A stretch of 64,000 bases of DNA from Kryptolebias marmoratus. Lineage: Eukaryota > Chordata > Actinopteri > Cyprinodontiformes > Rivulidae. A model generated the notes under the pieces. The model saw only the letters and a program-made list of their open reading frames with translations, was not told the DNA's origin and made no database searches. Positions within the stretch are counted from its first letter, which is position 1. The number at the start of each line of letters is the position of its first letter. Below, piece by piece: positions 45,901 through 57,182 of this stretch. The stretch covers positions 3,769,490 to 3,833,489 of the forward strand of contig NC_051452.1 of assembly GCF_001649575.2 (NCBI RefSeq), read 5' to 3'. The position numbers and the translations under genes were made by a program.

Positions 45901-48431
45901 GCATTATTTCGACCACCTGCTGCGTTAATCGTCCGAGCTCACAAAGTCTCCGTCCAGCACATCTGTTGCTGCTTCACGTTCGGCGGCGTGGCAGAAACCG
46001 ACGGAAACGAGACTCTGCGTTCGCTCCCGAAGAGACTCGTTCCTGCCGCAAATCGGACGACATTAAAGCTGCGATCGCTGTGAAAACACGAGTTCTCAAA
46101 GTTCTCAACGGCTTCGATTCGGCTTCTGACAGCAAACGGCTGAAGTGGACCACCACCTGTAGGACCACCATCTGGAGGACCACCACCCCCCGCCTGTCTC
46201 TGTCCTGACCCAACGTTTGGTGTCCTGACCCCCGCCCGTCTCTGTCCTAAGGTTAGCACAAAGCTAAAAGGAGCCGAACGTTTTGATGCAGTAGTTAAAG
46301 TAACAGCTGAAGAAGCGTCCAAACAAGGCAGCTAATGTCTCCACAGAGCCTCACTCCAAAAGACCTGAATTATCCCTTTAGGTCAGGGTATGGCGACGAA
46401 CGCCCCCCCCCAGTCAAGAAACAGCCAGAGTGCCTCCTGGGATACGTAGTTTCAGCCTCTCCGCCCTTTTTCCTCCACTCGGCTGAGCATGACGTCCTCC
46501 TCCCGCTATTAGACACAGCATCAGCGCGGCGTGAAAACTCATTTTTAAGTGCTTGGTGGTGTGTGTGTGTGTATGTGGGGGGGGGGAGATAAAGGCTGAG
46601 GAGATGATCAGATTGCCGGGAAGCCAGGCTACACCCAGATGTTGTTTTCACAGATAACAGCGAACACGACGTCTTCTCTGGCCTCCAAACACAATCCTAT
46701 TAAAGCTCCGGGCAGCGGGCACGTCCCGGTGTGGGGCCGCCGCCGCCGGCTCAGCAACAAGTCAGGGAGGAGGGGAGACGGGGGAGACAGGCGGGGGGTG
46801 AGGTAACGGAGCCCGGAGCGTCACGATCTGAGCCTCCCTCTAATCGCTGCTGTGAAATAAAAAGCAGGAATTTATTACTTTTTAGGGGGGAAAGCTGCAC
46901 CGACCCCCCCCCCCCGGTGAGGCCTTCAGGACGGCAGCCTCTGATGAATTAAAGGAGGCTTCAAGCCAAAAATACACCAAAAAAAAATGATGACAGATTT
47001 CCTTCCAGTCCATTTCCCTCCCGTCCAGGAGATGAGCTCAGCGGACGGACTGAGTCACGGCTGGAGCGATCAGAGCCGCTCCCGGTTAAATCCCGTCGTA
47101 GAGGCGGGCCGGCGGGCGACGGGCGGCGGGCGCAGCTTTACGGGAAACATAAAGTTCTCACAAAAACCAAAAACTACACAGATGAGAAGAGGCATCCGTC
47201 ACGGGTCTGACATCTGTTGAAGAAATGCTGCCTCGAGCTGAGAAACGCTCCGAGCTGCAGCCATTTTGGTCCTCGATGCACGTTTTACGTACGACTCTCA
47301 GCTACTACCACTCCACATCTCAGCTCAGTATCTACAGTCGTTTCTCTGCTGGCTACCTGCAGCCAGCTGAAGACGGGCGTTCAATGCTCACTTTCTGAAA
47401 GGTTTCACTGAAACCCCGTCCGGTGGTTCATGAGATATTTTGCTAACAGACAAATCGCGGTTGACGCTCAACCGTCCAGGCGCAACGGGTCGTGCTCGGA
47501 TTACGTGTCGTGAATGACTCTCAGCCACCATCGCGCCAAATTTCAGTCTAATGCGTGCAGAGCTGGCGGAATCATAGCCACGTTTGTATTTAACAATCTC
47601 AGTTGGCTGTGGCGGCCATCTTGAATTGGGTTGACTCCGGAGGTTAATCAGCTGAAGAGGCACAAACAATGACTACTGCCTGAGAGTTTCATTAAAATCC
47701 ACCCAGTGGTTTATGAGATATTTTGCTAACAGACACAGAGCTGACAGCATGCAGTTAATGGCGTCATATCAAACACAGATCTCACTCGATCCAGTAGCGC
47801 TCAGAGGACGTGATGGGGATCAGTCTCAGCTACCACCACACCAAATCTGAAGCCAAAGTGTGAAAAATTGACTGAGCTGTAGCTGTTTGTGTCAGCCAAG
47901 GTTGATTAGCTGCGGCGGCCATCTTGAACTGGGCTGGCTCCAGAAGCTAATCAGGTATAGATGCAGATCCAGTTAATATTTCCTGGAAGTTTGACTGAAG
48001 TTCGCCGAGCGGTTCGTGAGATATTTTGCTAACAGACAGAAACTCTTTGAAGTTTGGGCTTTAATGTGACCATATAAGGAGCTTCCTGCGCCCACCGGCT
48101 GCGGGCCCCAGCCTTACCTCTTGACCCGGATGATCTGGTCCCTCATGGGCTTGATGTCCTGGAAGCTCTGCTGGTTCACCAGGCTGTAGACCAGGATGAA
48201 GCCCTGCCCGTTCCGGATGTACAGGTCCCGCATGGAGGCGAACTGCTCGGTCCCAGCCGTGTCTAGGATCTCCAGCACGGACGGGGACGAGTCCACCTCG
48301 ATCTCCTTCCGGTAGAAGTCCTCGATGGTGGGGTCGTACTTCTCGATGAACGTGCCGGTGACGAACTGCACCGTCAGCGCCGACTTGCCCACTCCGCCGC
48401 TGCCCAGGACCACCACCTTGTACTCCCGCAT
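42921..48431 (-). CDS. rap2a: Ras-related small GTPase Rap2a
   Basis: A membrane-bound GTP switch of the Rap family that signals through kinases such as TNIK and MAP4K4 to the cytoskeleton and synapses. Exons are 48118-48431 (314 nt) and 42921-43158 (238 nt), giving 183 residues, the length of human RAP2A. The intron splits the codon of Arg105, as I recall for mammalian RAP2A; RAP2B is intronless. Visible motifs are the P-loop GSGGVGKS (residues 10-17), effector loop YDPTIEDFY with the Rap2-specific Phe39, DTAGTEQF, the guanine-binding NKVD and ETSAK, and the lipidated C-terminus CCPPCSVQ, with tandem cysteines before a CaaX-type end. [22 protein letters not shown] text favours Rap2a over Rap2b. 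The ATG is embedded in a CpG-rich 5' region. The 4.96-kb intron is packed with repeats. Confidence 0.96.
43220..43650 (+). repeat. Dispersed repeat, direct units 1-2 in rap2a intron
   Basis: A unit starts near CTCTCAGCTACTACCACGCC, passes AAATTTTAGCTCAATATCTG-like text and GCGGCGGCCATCTTGAAT, and ends TTCATGAGATATTTTGCTAA. A complete unit is at 43228-43450 and a partial one at 43500-43650. The CATCTTG cores are at about 43330 and 43634. Confidence 0.8.
43815..44240 (-). repeat. Dispersed repeat, inverted units in rap2a intron
   Basis: The same family read on the - strand: CAAGATGGCCGCCACAGCCA at about 43819, CTGTTAGCAAAATATCTCAA at about 44000 and CAAGATGGCTGCCACAGC at about 44110. With the direct units 200 bp away they could pair in RNA. 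Confidence 0.8.
44501..44522. repeat. (CTG)7 microsatellite
   Basis: Seven pure CTG units on the + strand, CAG in the rap2a sense. Confidence 0.9.
44595..44745. repeat. GC-rich minisatellite, six units of about 25 bp
   Basis: The unit is GGACGCCGCAGCCAGGAGGC followed by CGGGG(GG). Units differ mainly in G-run length (5 to 7). Only + strand has the G runs. In the rap2a intron. Confidence 0.92.
44746..47284. other. rap2a intron, central part
   Basis: No exon. Contains (TG)n at about 45861-45882, a CTGAATTATCCCTTTA word at 46366, a TG/G-rich stretch at 46558-46588 and a C run at 46905-46914. Confidence 0.5.
47285..48050 (+). repeat. Dispersed repeat, array of three direct units
   Basis: Each unit ends in GAGATATTTTGCTAACAGAC (about 47430, 47714 and 48018), so the period is about 285-305 bp. 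YY1-like GCGGCCATCTTGAA cores lie in units two and three (about 47612 and 47916); the first unit is degenerate there. Adjacent to rap2a exon 1 in its intron. Confidence 0.8.
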
Positions 48432-48810
48432 CGCGGACTCGGATCCGACGCGCAGGGCTCACGAAGCCGTCCGCATCCCCCAGCGCGCGCGCGGACCGGG
48501 ACCGTTCGCTGCCAGCCCGGCCTCCGGTGTCCCCCCCCTCCTTCTTCGCTGCAGGCGGACCCGACGGACGCTGGAGCTGCTACTGATTTATTCCCACGCT
48601 ATCTGGAAGGGACACCATTCCACAGGCATCCATAACGCGAGAAGAAGAAGAAGAAGAAGAAGAAGGAGGAGGCGGCGGGGAAACGAGACCTGCTGCTCTG
48701 GGAAACACCCGAACCGGACATGTTTTCGCGCAGAACCGACGGCCGACGCTACATGGCCCCGCGCAGAGGGGTTCGGTCCGGTTCGGGGCAAAGAAAAGAG
48801 CCGATTTCAC
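48432..48810 (-). promoter_or_regulatory. rap2a 5'UTR and proximal promoter (CpG-rich)
   Basis: GC-rich with a GAA/GGA tract (about 48640-48672; TTC/TCC in sense). No TATA box. Cut off by the gap at 48811. Confidence 0.45.
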
Positions 48811-49059
48811 NNNNNNNNNNNNNNNNNNNNNNNNNNNNNNNNNNNNNNNNNNNNNNNNNNNNNNNNNNNNNNNNNNNNNNNNNNNNNNNNNNNNNNNNNN
48901 NNNNNNNNNNNNNNNNNNNNNNNNNNNNNNNNNNNNNNNNNNNNNNNNNNNNNNNNNNNNNNNNNNNNNNNNNNNNNNNNNNNNNNNNNNNNNNNNNNNN
49001 NNNNNNNNNNNNNNNNNNNNNNNNNNNNNNNNNNNNNNNNNNNNNNNNNNNNNNNNNNN
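48811..49059. other. Assembly gap (249 N)
   Basis: Lies upstream of rap2a. Confidence 0.99.
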
Positions 49060-50782
49060 GACTATTTTCCCACTGTGACTCGTTATTTTCAAATTCACCA
49101 TCGTCAAAAAAACAAAAGCATAGTTTGTTCAAATTTGATTTTAGTGAGCGCTTAAAGATCTGATTTTTAAAAAAAAATCTGTTTAGAATGACGTCATCAG
49201 GAATTCCAGCCCTACATTTAAAAAAAAGAAAAGAATCCCAAAGCTTCATAGTGACGCCAAATATTATACGAAGGGATTTTCAAGGGCTAGAACAGCAGGC
49301 AGAAAAAAATGGCTAATTTTTTAAAAAAAGAGTTTTTAAACAAACAAAAAAAAGATTTCTAAAGAAAAATGACTCTCAGCTACTATACTCACCAGATTCT
49401 AGCTCAATATCTGTAAAACTGTCTGAAATGCAGCCATTTTTGTTGTTGTTTTTGAAATACAGCTGGCTGTTTTGGCCATTTTTAATTGGATTTACCCCAA
49501 AAGTTCATCAGTTGTACACATACCCTGTACCCTGAAATCCTAAAACCTCTTCTCACCTGGGGTTCAACATCCTCCCCTGGGGTCTGAGCTGCGGCGCCGG
49601 CGTGGTGTCAAACGGCGACTCAGCGAGCCTGGAGAAACCTCCCACCTTTACTCTTCCTCAAACAGGAACCTGTCCCCGCAGCCCCCAATCCTCACCGCTG
49701 GCAGCCCACACAGCTGCTTGGCTGGCCCTCAGTCCTGTGAATACCACCGAGCTGCTCACCAGAGACACTCGAACGTGTCCGTTTCGCTTCAACTTCTGTC
49801 TCAGTCCTACCTGTGCCATCATCACATCAATATCTTACCTGTTGTAGATAGCTGCTCACAATAGTTCCTTCTCCTTGGTGAACGTGATGCCAGGCTTTTT
49901 TTTTGGTCGATCTGTTCCGACACTGCAGCTTGAAAGAGGAATTGCGTCCTGGGTTCGGGGTGCACATGTGCCCCCTCCTGTAAAACCCGTAGCGTTCACA
50001 GCGCACACCACTTCCTGCCTGTAGGGGGGCGCCTCGAACCGATGAGCTGTTGGCTAGTCTGAGCGGTCAGCTCATCAGTTTCACGTTAAAGTTATTTACA
50101 TAAAACATCACGGGTGCTTGAAAGCAAATGGCGACAGCGGCAGCTAGCTGTAGCACTTCCGGCACATATATCAGTTTCAGCCAGAAATAACTGTTTAATG
50201 TAAAACTGGATTTTAAAAAAGAAAACTGTTTGAGGGAACTGTAGACGGCAGCGATCCGACTAGCTGCTAGCTCGTCAATCCAGCCATGATTAAGACCCGT
50301 TTCTCAAATCTAAGGTTGTTAAGAGCTTCCTACAACATATATTAATTAAGTATATAATAATGTTTTCTAATCTGTTACCAAAGCCGTTCAGATCTTTTAA
50401 CATAGTATAAAAACAAAACAAAGGATGCTCATCCGATTTAGAGTGGGAGCTGTTTTTTACATTCTCCCTCATTTTGTGGAAAATTTGTTTCTACAGACGA
50501 GATGTTCTGTAAGCTGAAGGTTTCTTCATCAGCTGTAACTGACCAGCTGCTGAGTCCTAATGAAACACGTGCTGTCAAAGTGGCACTAATGACCCCTCAT
50601 AGAATCTCTCCAAACAGCTGCTCTGCTGCAGCAAACCGGAAATGACATAAAAATAAATAATGCATCAGAGCTTTCCTCCAGCAGTCTTCGGCCTTTTAAT
50701 GTTCCCAGAGAAACCCCCCCCCCGGGGATCTACGAGCTCCCGGTTAAAACAGACACCAGGTAAAGGAGAAGAAGAAGCCATT
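49060..50782. other. Intergenic between rap2a and mbnl2 3' end
   Basis: A degenerate direct copy of the dispersed repeat is at about 49370-49530 (ACTCTCAGCTACTATACTC, TAGCTCAATATCTGTAAAAC). No gene recognised. Confidence 0.55.
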
Positions 50783-52429
50783 TTATTCTCTTTATTTCTT
50801 TCTTTCAGTTTTACACTACCTCGCTGGAAAACAAAGAAACGTCTGACTATATAAACATAAAATAGCACAAAATATATGCAAAAGAATACATTTAAAAGGG
50901 TTACATTTGAAACCGTGAATCCAATGAGGGTTTTATTGTGATTTTTTTATTTTCTGTCTTTAAAAGGTACAGACTGCAACAACAATCACGCCCCGGTGTG
51001 GCGCCCTCTAGCGGCTCCAGCTGGAACGTCAGCTCCGTCGCAGTCCTCTTTTTTTATTTTCTGTGGCCACATTAAAACCTTAAAAATATATATATATATA
51101 TATATATATAAAGATTTATCCTCAAAGTGAAATGATCCGAGAAGGGAAAAGCAGTTCAAGTGTATTTCATACATTTTCATAAGAGCTTTTAAGAAACCTT
51201 TAAGCACGATGGACTCAAGATAAGGCAAAGTGTTCGGATGACTCAGTCGACCATCGAAAAAGTGCTTCGTCCTTTTTTTTATGTTGTTTGTTTTGAAAAA
51301 AAACCCGACAGCCTCGATTGTTTTTCCACATCAGGACAGTTTGGTTTTGTTTCGTACAGACGGGGTTTTTTATTCCTTTGAATCGCTCGAAACATTCATT
51401 ATGGCGTCGCTTACCTCCACGCGGCGAACGAATCGCCGGCGCCGGGACGGCGACGCTTAAAGCAAGTCAAACTTAAAATAAAATTTAAAAAAAAAGTGCA
51501 ATCCTAAACTCTACGCAAAACGAAACGTCTCGGTGTGGAACTTAAAGGTCCTTTATCAGGGAGGAACTTAATAATTTATAGAGTTTTTATTCCTTACATA
51601 TACATATATTTATATATATATATAGATTTATAAGTAATCTATATAACATCGATGAATTTAAATCTAGAAGTGTTACAGTCAGAGCACTAGATCTGCTAAT
51701 GAAAATATCAGGTTTCGATCTCGGCGAGGAGTCAGAAATGTTTGTCTTCTTTTACCATCTAAGAGTTCTAACAAAAACAGAACAAATAAAATTAAATAAA
51801 ATAAAAACAAACTTAACGTCATTTACAAAAATACCCAACTTTAGTAACTGCGACGTTCGCGACAACTTAATATTGTTATGAAATACTATTATGCTAGAGT
51901 GAAAAGTACATCTTTTTTTATTTTATTTTTTTGGTAAAATGTCGTCTATACAATATTTTATTTTATTATTATTATTTTATTTTATTTTTTTAAACCCAAC
52001 AACACAAGCAACTCTAGAACTACGCTCAATGCAACACTGTCATCCTTTTTTTGTCTCGGCGAGAAGGCTATCGATAGGTGTGGCGGTGGGTGGGCGTGGC
52101 CTCTTAAGCCCCGCCCCCACCTCCTCTTTCCGACGCAGGATGAGGAGCAGCTTGATGAGTTACATTCAGTTTTTTTTCTTCTTCTTTTTTTTCTTCTTCT
52201 TCTTCTCCTTTTTCCCTCCACACTCTCTCCTTTATGTATAAAAATTCCCTTTTCTCCAAANCGAAAAGGCTCGAGACGTGACCGCCGGATTGTCGATGTC
52301 GGTCGAGCACCATGAAGTTACATCCAAATCTGAGAAAAAAATGTAGGCAGCGCCGAGTTAAAACGCCGTTTTTTGTTTTCATTAAAAAAAAACATTTTAT
52401 GATCTTGGCTTAAAGACAACTGATTGTTC

Positions 52430-52441
52430 TGGGAGGAGGAG

Positions 52442-52473
<32 letters not shown>

Positions 52474-52521
52474 AGGGGAGGAGGAAGAGGAGGAGGAGGA
52501 GGAAGAAGGGGAGGAGGAGGT
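52430..52521. repeat. GGA/GAA purine-rich microsatellite
   Basis: About 90 bp of GGAGGAGGA/GGAAGAAGG units inside the mbnl2 3'UTR. Confidence 0.9.
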
Positions 52522-54046
52522 GGTTAACAGGAGACACAAGAAAATTTCAAAATTAAACTCTGACAAACACTTTTTAGAACCTGGACTTTCAAAATAAGAG
52601 ACACTTCACATACGCCACACAGATCACAACACGCTCTCCCGTCCCTCCCGGTAAAAAAAAGGGATAGTTCAGAGCTTTTGGAGTGGGGTTCTGAGGAGCT
52701 GTTTAAGTCTCCGTGTTCGATTAAAGCGCCTCGGAGTAAATCAAACGTTAACGACAACGGTGACGGCTGGTTTCTACTTCAGCTACGAGTTAATTTAAAA
52801 AAACGTAGAACTCGAACGCATCGTCTGCGTTTTAGGAACGTTCACGCCAGATAAAAAAAGATTTAAAGCTTTAAATAAAAGACGACAACTATTTAGGTGT
52901 TTGTTTTTTTTAAACCTGCTTTTGTCATAAATTAATTAGATTAATTTACGTGTTAAAGCTAAAAGAGATCAAACTGCTCTCAATAACATTTAAACGCTGA
53001 ACTGTGCAATAAATAAATAAAACATGCTTTTATTCTGATAGTGTCAGAGTAATTACTGCTGAACAATTAAACCTTTTTATTACATTTAATCAAAGCCTTA
53101 TTGTTTGCAAAACACCTAATTTTAGGTACTTGTGGCGTAGCAGAAAACTTTGCTTTACGACGATTTTTCCCGCCAGCAACTCGCCGTAAACACGTTTAAA
53201 ACGGTAAAATTTAATGAATAAATGAATCACACCGAGCTGATCGTTTTTCTCCTCGTATTATTTTTGTTTTACTCAGATGTTTTTATAAAGTTCAAGAAAA
53301 CTGCTAAACTAGGAGCCACTGGAGGGGGACTGAGGGGCCGCGTGTGGCCCCCGAGCCGCAGCTTGAAAACCCCTGGTTTAATCCATGTATTTGAGTCAAA
53401 AAGACGCACGCTTCTTTGTTTTAAACTTTCCGTTAAAATCATTCGTTAAATTCAGGGTTTTATGAACTCGTTTAAAGTTTGTTTTTTTTGTTTGACCTTA
53501 ATTTGGCCACTGATGAGCTAACGGCTAGTCCACGCGCCGCAGCCTGCGGCGATCAGCTGCGGGTAAGACGCTGCCCGCTGAGAACCCCGCTTCGAAACAA
53601 AGATCTGTTCAAACCGACGTGAGGAACAAGGTTAAAAAAACCACGGAGCTCGTTTCTGATTCGTCAGTCCGGTCGTTTCTTCGGTTCCTCGCCGCCTCCG
53701 ACAGCGGCGACGTGCGTCTGTGACGCTCCGGGAGCGTGCGTCGTGGACGAGCGTTCGTTTATCCATCCTCTGGGTTTTCAGGCACTTCTACAGTTTTTCT
53801 AAATGGAAACAGGATTATCGGTGAGAGACAACCGACGGTCACGGATAGCCCTCCGGTCCAAGTTCAAGTCATCCTTTAGTTTTTTGCTTGACGGTGTCGC
53901 CAAACGCACCTGGTTTGTGTTTTTTTGTTTAGGTTTAGCACTTTAATTCCCTCCTTTAAAAACAAAAACATCATCTTTCCTACCAGAACTGGTTTTCGCC
54001 CTCGCCGAGAAGTCGCAGTCTGTCCGGCAGACCATCCTGATCCCAA

Positions 54047-54130
54047 CGCACACACACACACTCACACACTCACACCCTCACACACACACACACACTCACA
54101 CACACACACACACACACACTCACACACACG
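54047..54130. repeat. Interrupted (CA)n microsatellite
   Basis: CA runs broken by CTCA; (TG)n in the mbnl2 sense. Confidence 0.9.
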
Positions 54131-54643
54131 AGGCTTGGGCACGTCCAGCTTCGTTGAGCCCTTGACGTGACCCCGGGGGGGGCAGGGGGTGGCCCGACCG
54201 GACCCGGGCGGCCCCCCCTTGACAAACGGAGTTCTTCTTGCTTGGCGGAAAGAAAAAAAGACGGGGGCGGGGGGGTGTTTCCAGGAAACGGGGAGAACGA
54301 GCTTCGCTGTGGCGTCTTAACAGCGTCGTGGCGTGGAAGGGGAAAGGGGGCGGGGTTTAGGGGGGCGTGAACGACACAAGCCTCGACTTTCAGGACGAAA
54401 CAAACAAAAACTTCCTTTTCTGAAGAGAGTGAAGGTGTGTTTGTGAGCGGGTCTTCGGTTTCTCCTTCTCCTCTTCATCTCCTCTTCATCACCCTCACAG
54501 CGGTGCAAACCAAACCCAGCGGTCTATAGCGTTAAGTTATTTCTGTACATCAGAGTAGTTAGGATATTTAGTTTCGGAGCGATACATACAGTAGATATCA
54601 GGTTTTTGTGTGTCCTGTGTGTGCGTCACACGACGCCACAGCT

Positions 54644-57182
54644 CTAACATGCAGGTTGCTGCACCTCTGCGGCCGAGGCCAGGTAGTATTTACAGAAGGG
54701 CTGTTTGGGGTTTCCTTCGTGGAACTCCAACTCCTTCCCGGCGCTCACTTCAGGATGATCTGCGGGGCGGGAACAAGAGGGGAGACGGTTTTAGTTTCCT
54801 CGGGGAAAAGAAACAAACTGTTAGTTTCTGGGCAGAGCACCTTCTGGTTCGTTAAGACGATAATTGAACCTTTTAAGGTCAAAGGTCTCAAACAACAATT
54901 TAGACTTCAAAACTGTAAAATAAAAATCACCAAACTGTGACCTTTAATGACTCGATGAAAACACGTTGTCTCGCAGAGGACACCTTAAAGGGACAGTTCC
55001 AACATCCTGAGGTGGGGTTTCATAGGAAGGTCAACATCTGACCTGCTGCAGACAGAATATGACTGACGAGCTAGCAGCTAGTCCAATTAGTCATCGCCTC
55101 ATCAAGCCAATTCAAGATGGCCGCCGCAGCAGCTGAATATTGTCTCTGAAATCAACAAATTGCCTCTTAATGAGGAGAAACTTTTTACGCCGTGTCCTCG
55201 ATATTTGCTTCAATCGTTCATTTTTATATATATTTGTTTTTTAAAGAAGCATCGGCGCTGCAATAAAACAAGAGAAGAAGAAGTGTCAGTAAAACGACAC
55301 CAATCTGCTCAGAACCAGCCATCTGCAACAGGTAAGACACTGTTTGTTAGAACCCCCACTTCAAACGATCAGAACTACCCCTTTAACAGAGTTTATGTGA
55401 TAGGTCAGAGGTCAGCTTCACGCAAAAAACTGAACCGCGGCGCGACAAAACGAAGGGCAGCAGGAAGTTAAAGTNNNNNNNNNNNNNNNNNNNNNNNNNN
55501 NNNNNNNNNNNNNNNNNNNNNNNNNNNNNNNNNNNNNNNNNNNNNNNNNNNNNNNNNNNNNNNNGGGGGTACAGGTAGGGGAGCAGATTTTAGTGATGAA
55601 ATCGTAATAATTGAGTAAAACAATCTGTTTTTCTGAAACCTACTGATCAGCCAGATCTATTATTCTGCCACTAGGAGCTGCAGCTACAAGAAATCACAGC
55701 TGTCGCCTCAGACGGCTCTGATTGGCTCCTTCATGATTTCTTGTTGTGTTAACGGGTTCGAGGGGTTGCGAGCTGACTGGGCTCTTGACCCGTCCACTTC
55801 GGGGACAGGGACGTCTTCATGTAAAACTGTGACCCGCTGCGTCCGAGCTGCAGGCAGGAGGGGAGACGAAGGATGACGTCAGCGTTCCTCCGGCTGCATC
55901 TTTAAAGAGCAGCTCCGCTTCCTGCTGCTACAGCTGCTGCTACTACAGCTGCTGCTGCTGCTACAGCTGCTGCTACAGTATCTGCTGCTGCTACAGCTGC
56001 TGCTGCCAATTACAGGAAAGAGGCAGTGACTCACAGGAAGTGAGCAATGAGCTGCAGAGCGCCGGGATCGATGACGCAGGAGGACGGATGGACGGACGGG
56101 GGGGATATCTCGCCTTCTTATTATTCCAGAAACAATATTTAATCATTTAATCATCATTTGATCAGCCAAGAGGCTTTTAATGGACCTAAACGCAGATCTT
56201 TTTAGTTGGAAGTGGTTTTTTTACCAGGATAATAATGTAAATATTTTAACTGTATAATATCTGCAGAAACGCCCCCCCCCGGACTGTTCCTGCTCCCCTG
56301 AAAGCCTCATTATGTGAAACACGTGTGTGTGTGTGTGTGTCCTCAAAGCACAGATCTGCTGGTAAATGATTACAAGCTCTGTGTGTGTGTGTGAGGTCAG
56401 AGAGGTGTGCTGAAGTTTCCAGGATAATAAAAACAAACGGGGCTACACGTGCGTCACTCTGGCATTCAGACCTGTCCCTGCTTCGCCGGTGCTCGGAGGC
56501 CATTTTTAGACGCCGTCTGTGATTGTCTCCGCCCCCCTGATGGGCGGAACGTGGAGCCGTTTCCCTGCATTATTTACATCTCCCTTTAATCCTACATCTA
56601 GAAAAAACGGTTCAAAGAGGTGGCACGGGATCCAACATGGCTGCCGACGTGACATGTGTGTGTGTGTGTGTGTGTGTGTCTGCGCAGCACACAAGCAGTC
56701 AGATGACACCGCAGATGGAAAGGCTTCGACTGACAACGAGGAATAAAAAAAAAGTAGAAATAAATAAATAAAACATGCAGAACAAAACCAGGAAGTGGTG
56801 CAACGTAACACAAGTACTACTTGCAGATGTGGGAGCTCTGAAGAAGTGCTTTCAGCGAGCCGTGAGCGTTTTATAAGAGGCGCTGCGCCTGCAGGTAGCC
56901 CCCCCACCCCCGCCCGGTCGGCTCCAAATTGTCCGAAAAAAAAAAAAGGCCGCCCACTCGCAGGCTTTTATGCCAGCGTGGGGTCGCCCTCCGCAGGCGC
57001 CCGATGATTGCGGCTCGCCGTCAGGAGGCAGGACTTATTCAGAGCTCCGGGGACTGATGAAAGAAAGCTTTTAAAAAGGAGCAAACCTGATTGGCTGGTG
57101 CTGTTGCTGCGTAGGGGACACTTGTGGCAGGAGTTGTTGCTGCAGAGACAGTAGCAGGCGTAGCACTGTACATCATTGGGAC
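54644..57182 (-). CDS. mbnl2: Muscleblind-like 2, last two coding exons (partial)
   Basis: Muscleblind proteins are CCCH zinc-finger splicing regulators binding YGCY RNA motifs. Two C-terminal exons are visible. Exon 57088-57182 is 95 nt and encodes [20 protein letters not shown]...PANQ. The last exon begins at 54759 after the acceptor CCCCGCAG. With the 95-nt exon included, the last exon reads IILK and stops at 54745-54747. If it is skipped, the last exon is read in the next frame ([15 protein letters not shown]...[15 protein letters not shown]) and stops at 54644-54646. This alternative tail resembles the TYYPVSSSIELPQTAC end I recall for human MBNL2. The 95-nt exon has a poor pyrimidine tract at its acceptor (AAACCAAAG). 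The upstream exons are not on this strand in the window; the first coding exon is at 62454 in the opposite orientation. Confidence 0.88.
54985..55386. repeat. TTAA-ended MITE in mbnl2 intron
   Basis: TTAAAGGGACAGTTC at the left and GAACTACCCCTTTAA at the right are inverted termini, about 400 bp apart. TTAA at both ends recalls piggyBac-type elements. It contains CAAGATGGCCGCCGC (about 55112) and ACCTGCTGCAGACAG / CTGCAACAGGTAAGACACTG words seen elsewhere in the window (about 23047 and 12430). Confidence 0.6.
55475..55564. other. Assembly gap (90 N)
   Basis: Between the last and penultimate visible mbnl2 exons; the right flank starts with GGGGG. Confidence 0.99.
55922..56007. repeat. Interrupted CTG-rich repeat in mbnl2 intron
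   Basis: CTGCTGCTACAG-type units over about 85 bp. In the mbnl2 sense it reads CAGCAGCTGTAGCAG. Confidence 0.9.
56640..56678. repeat. (TG)n microsatellite
   Basis: A TG run at about 56655-56678. Others are at about 56322-56340 and 56379-56391. Confidence 0.85.

Larger units (their letters stand above)
50783..54743 (-). other. mbnl2 3'UTR (about 3.9 kb)
   Basis: AT-rich sequence downstream of the mbnl2 stop on the - strand. Candidate AATAAA words in sense are at about 50931 and 50783. Internal repeats: (TA)n 51086-51110, a GGA/GAA tract 52430-52521 (pyrimidine-rich in sense) and (CA)n-like 54047-54130. A single N is at 52261. The extent is inferred from base composition and the lack of other exons. 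Confidence 0.55.
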
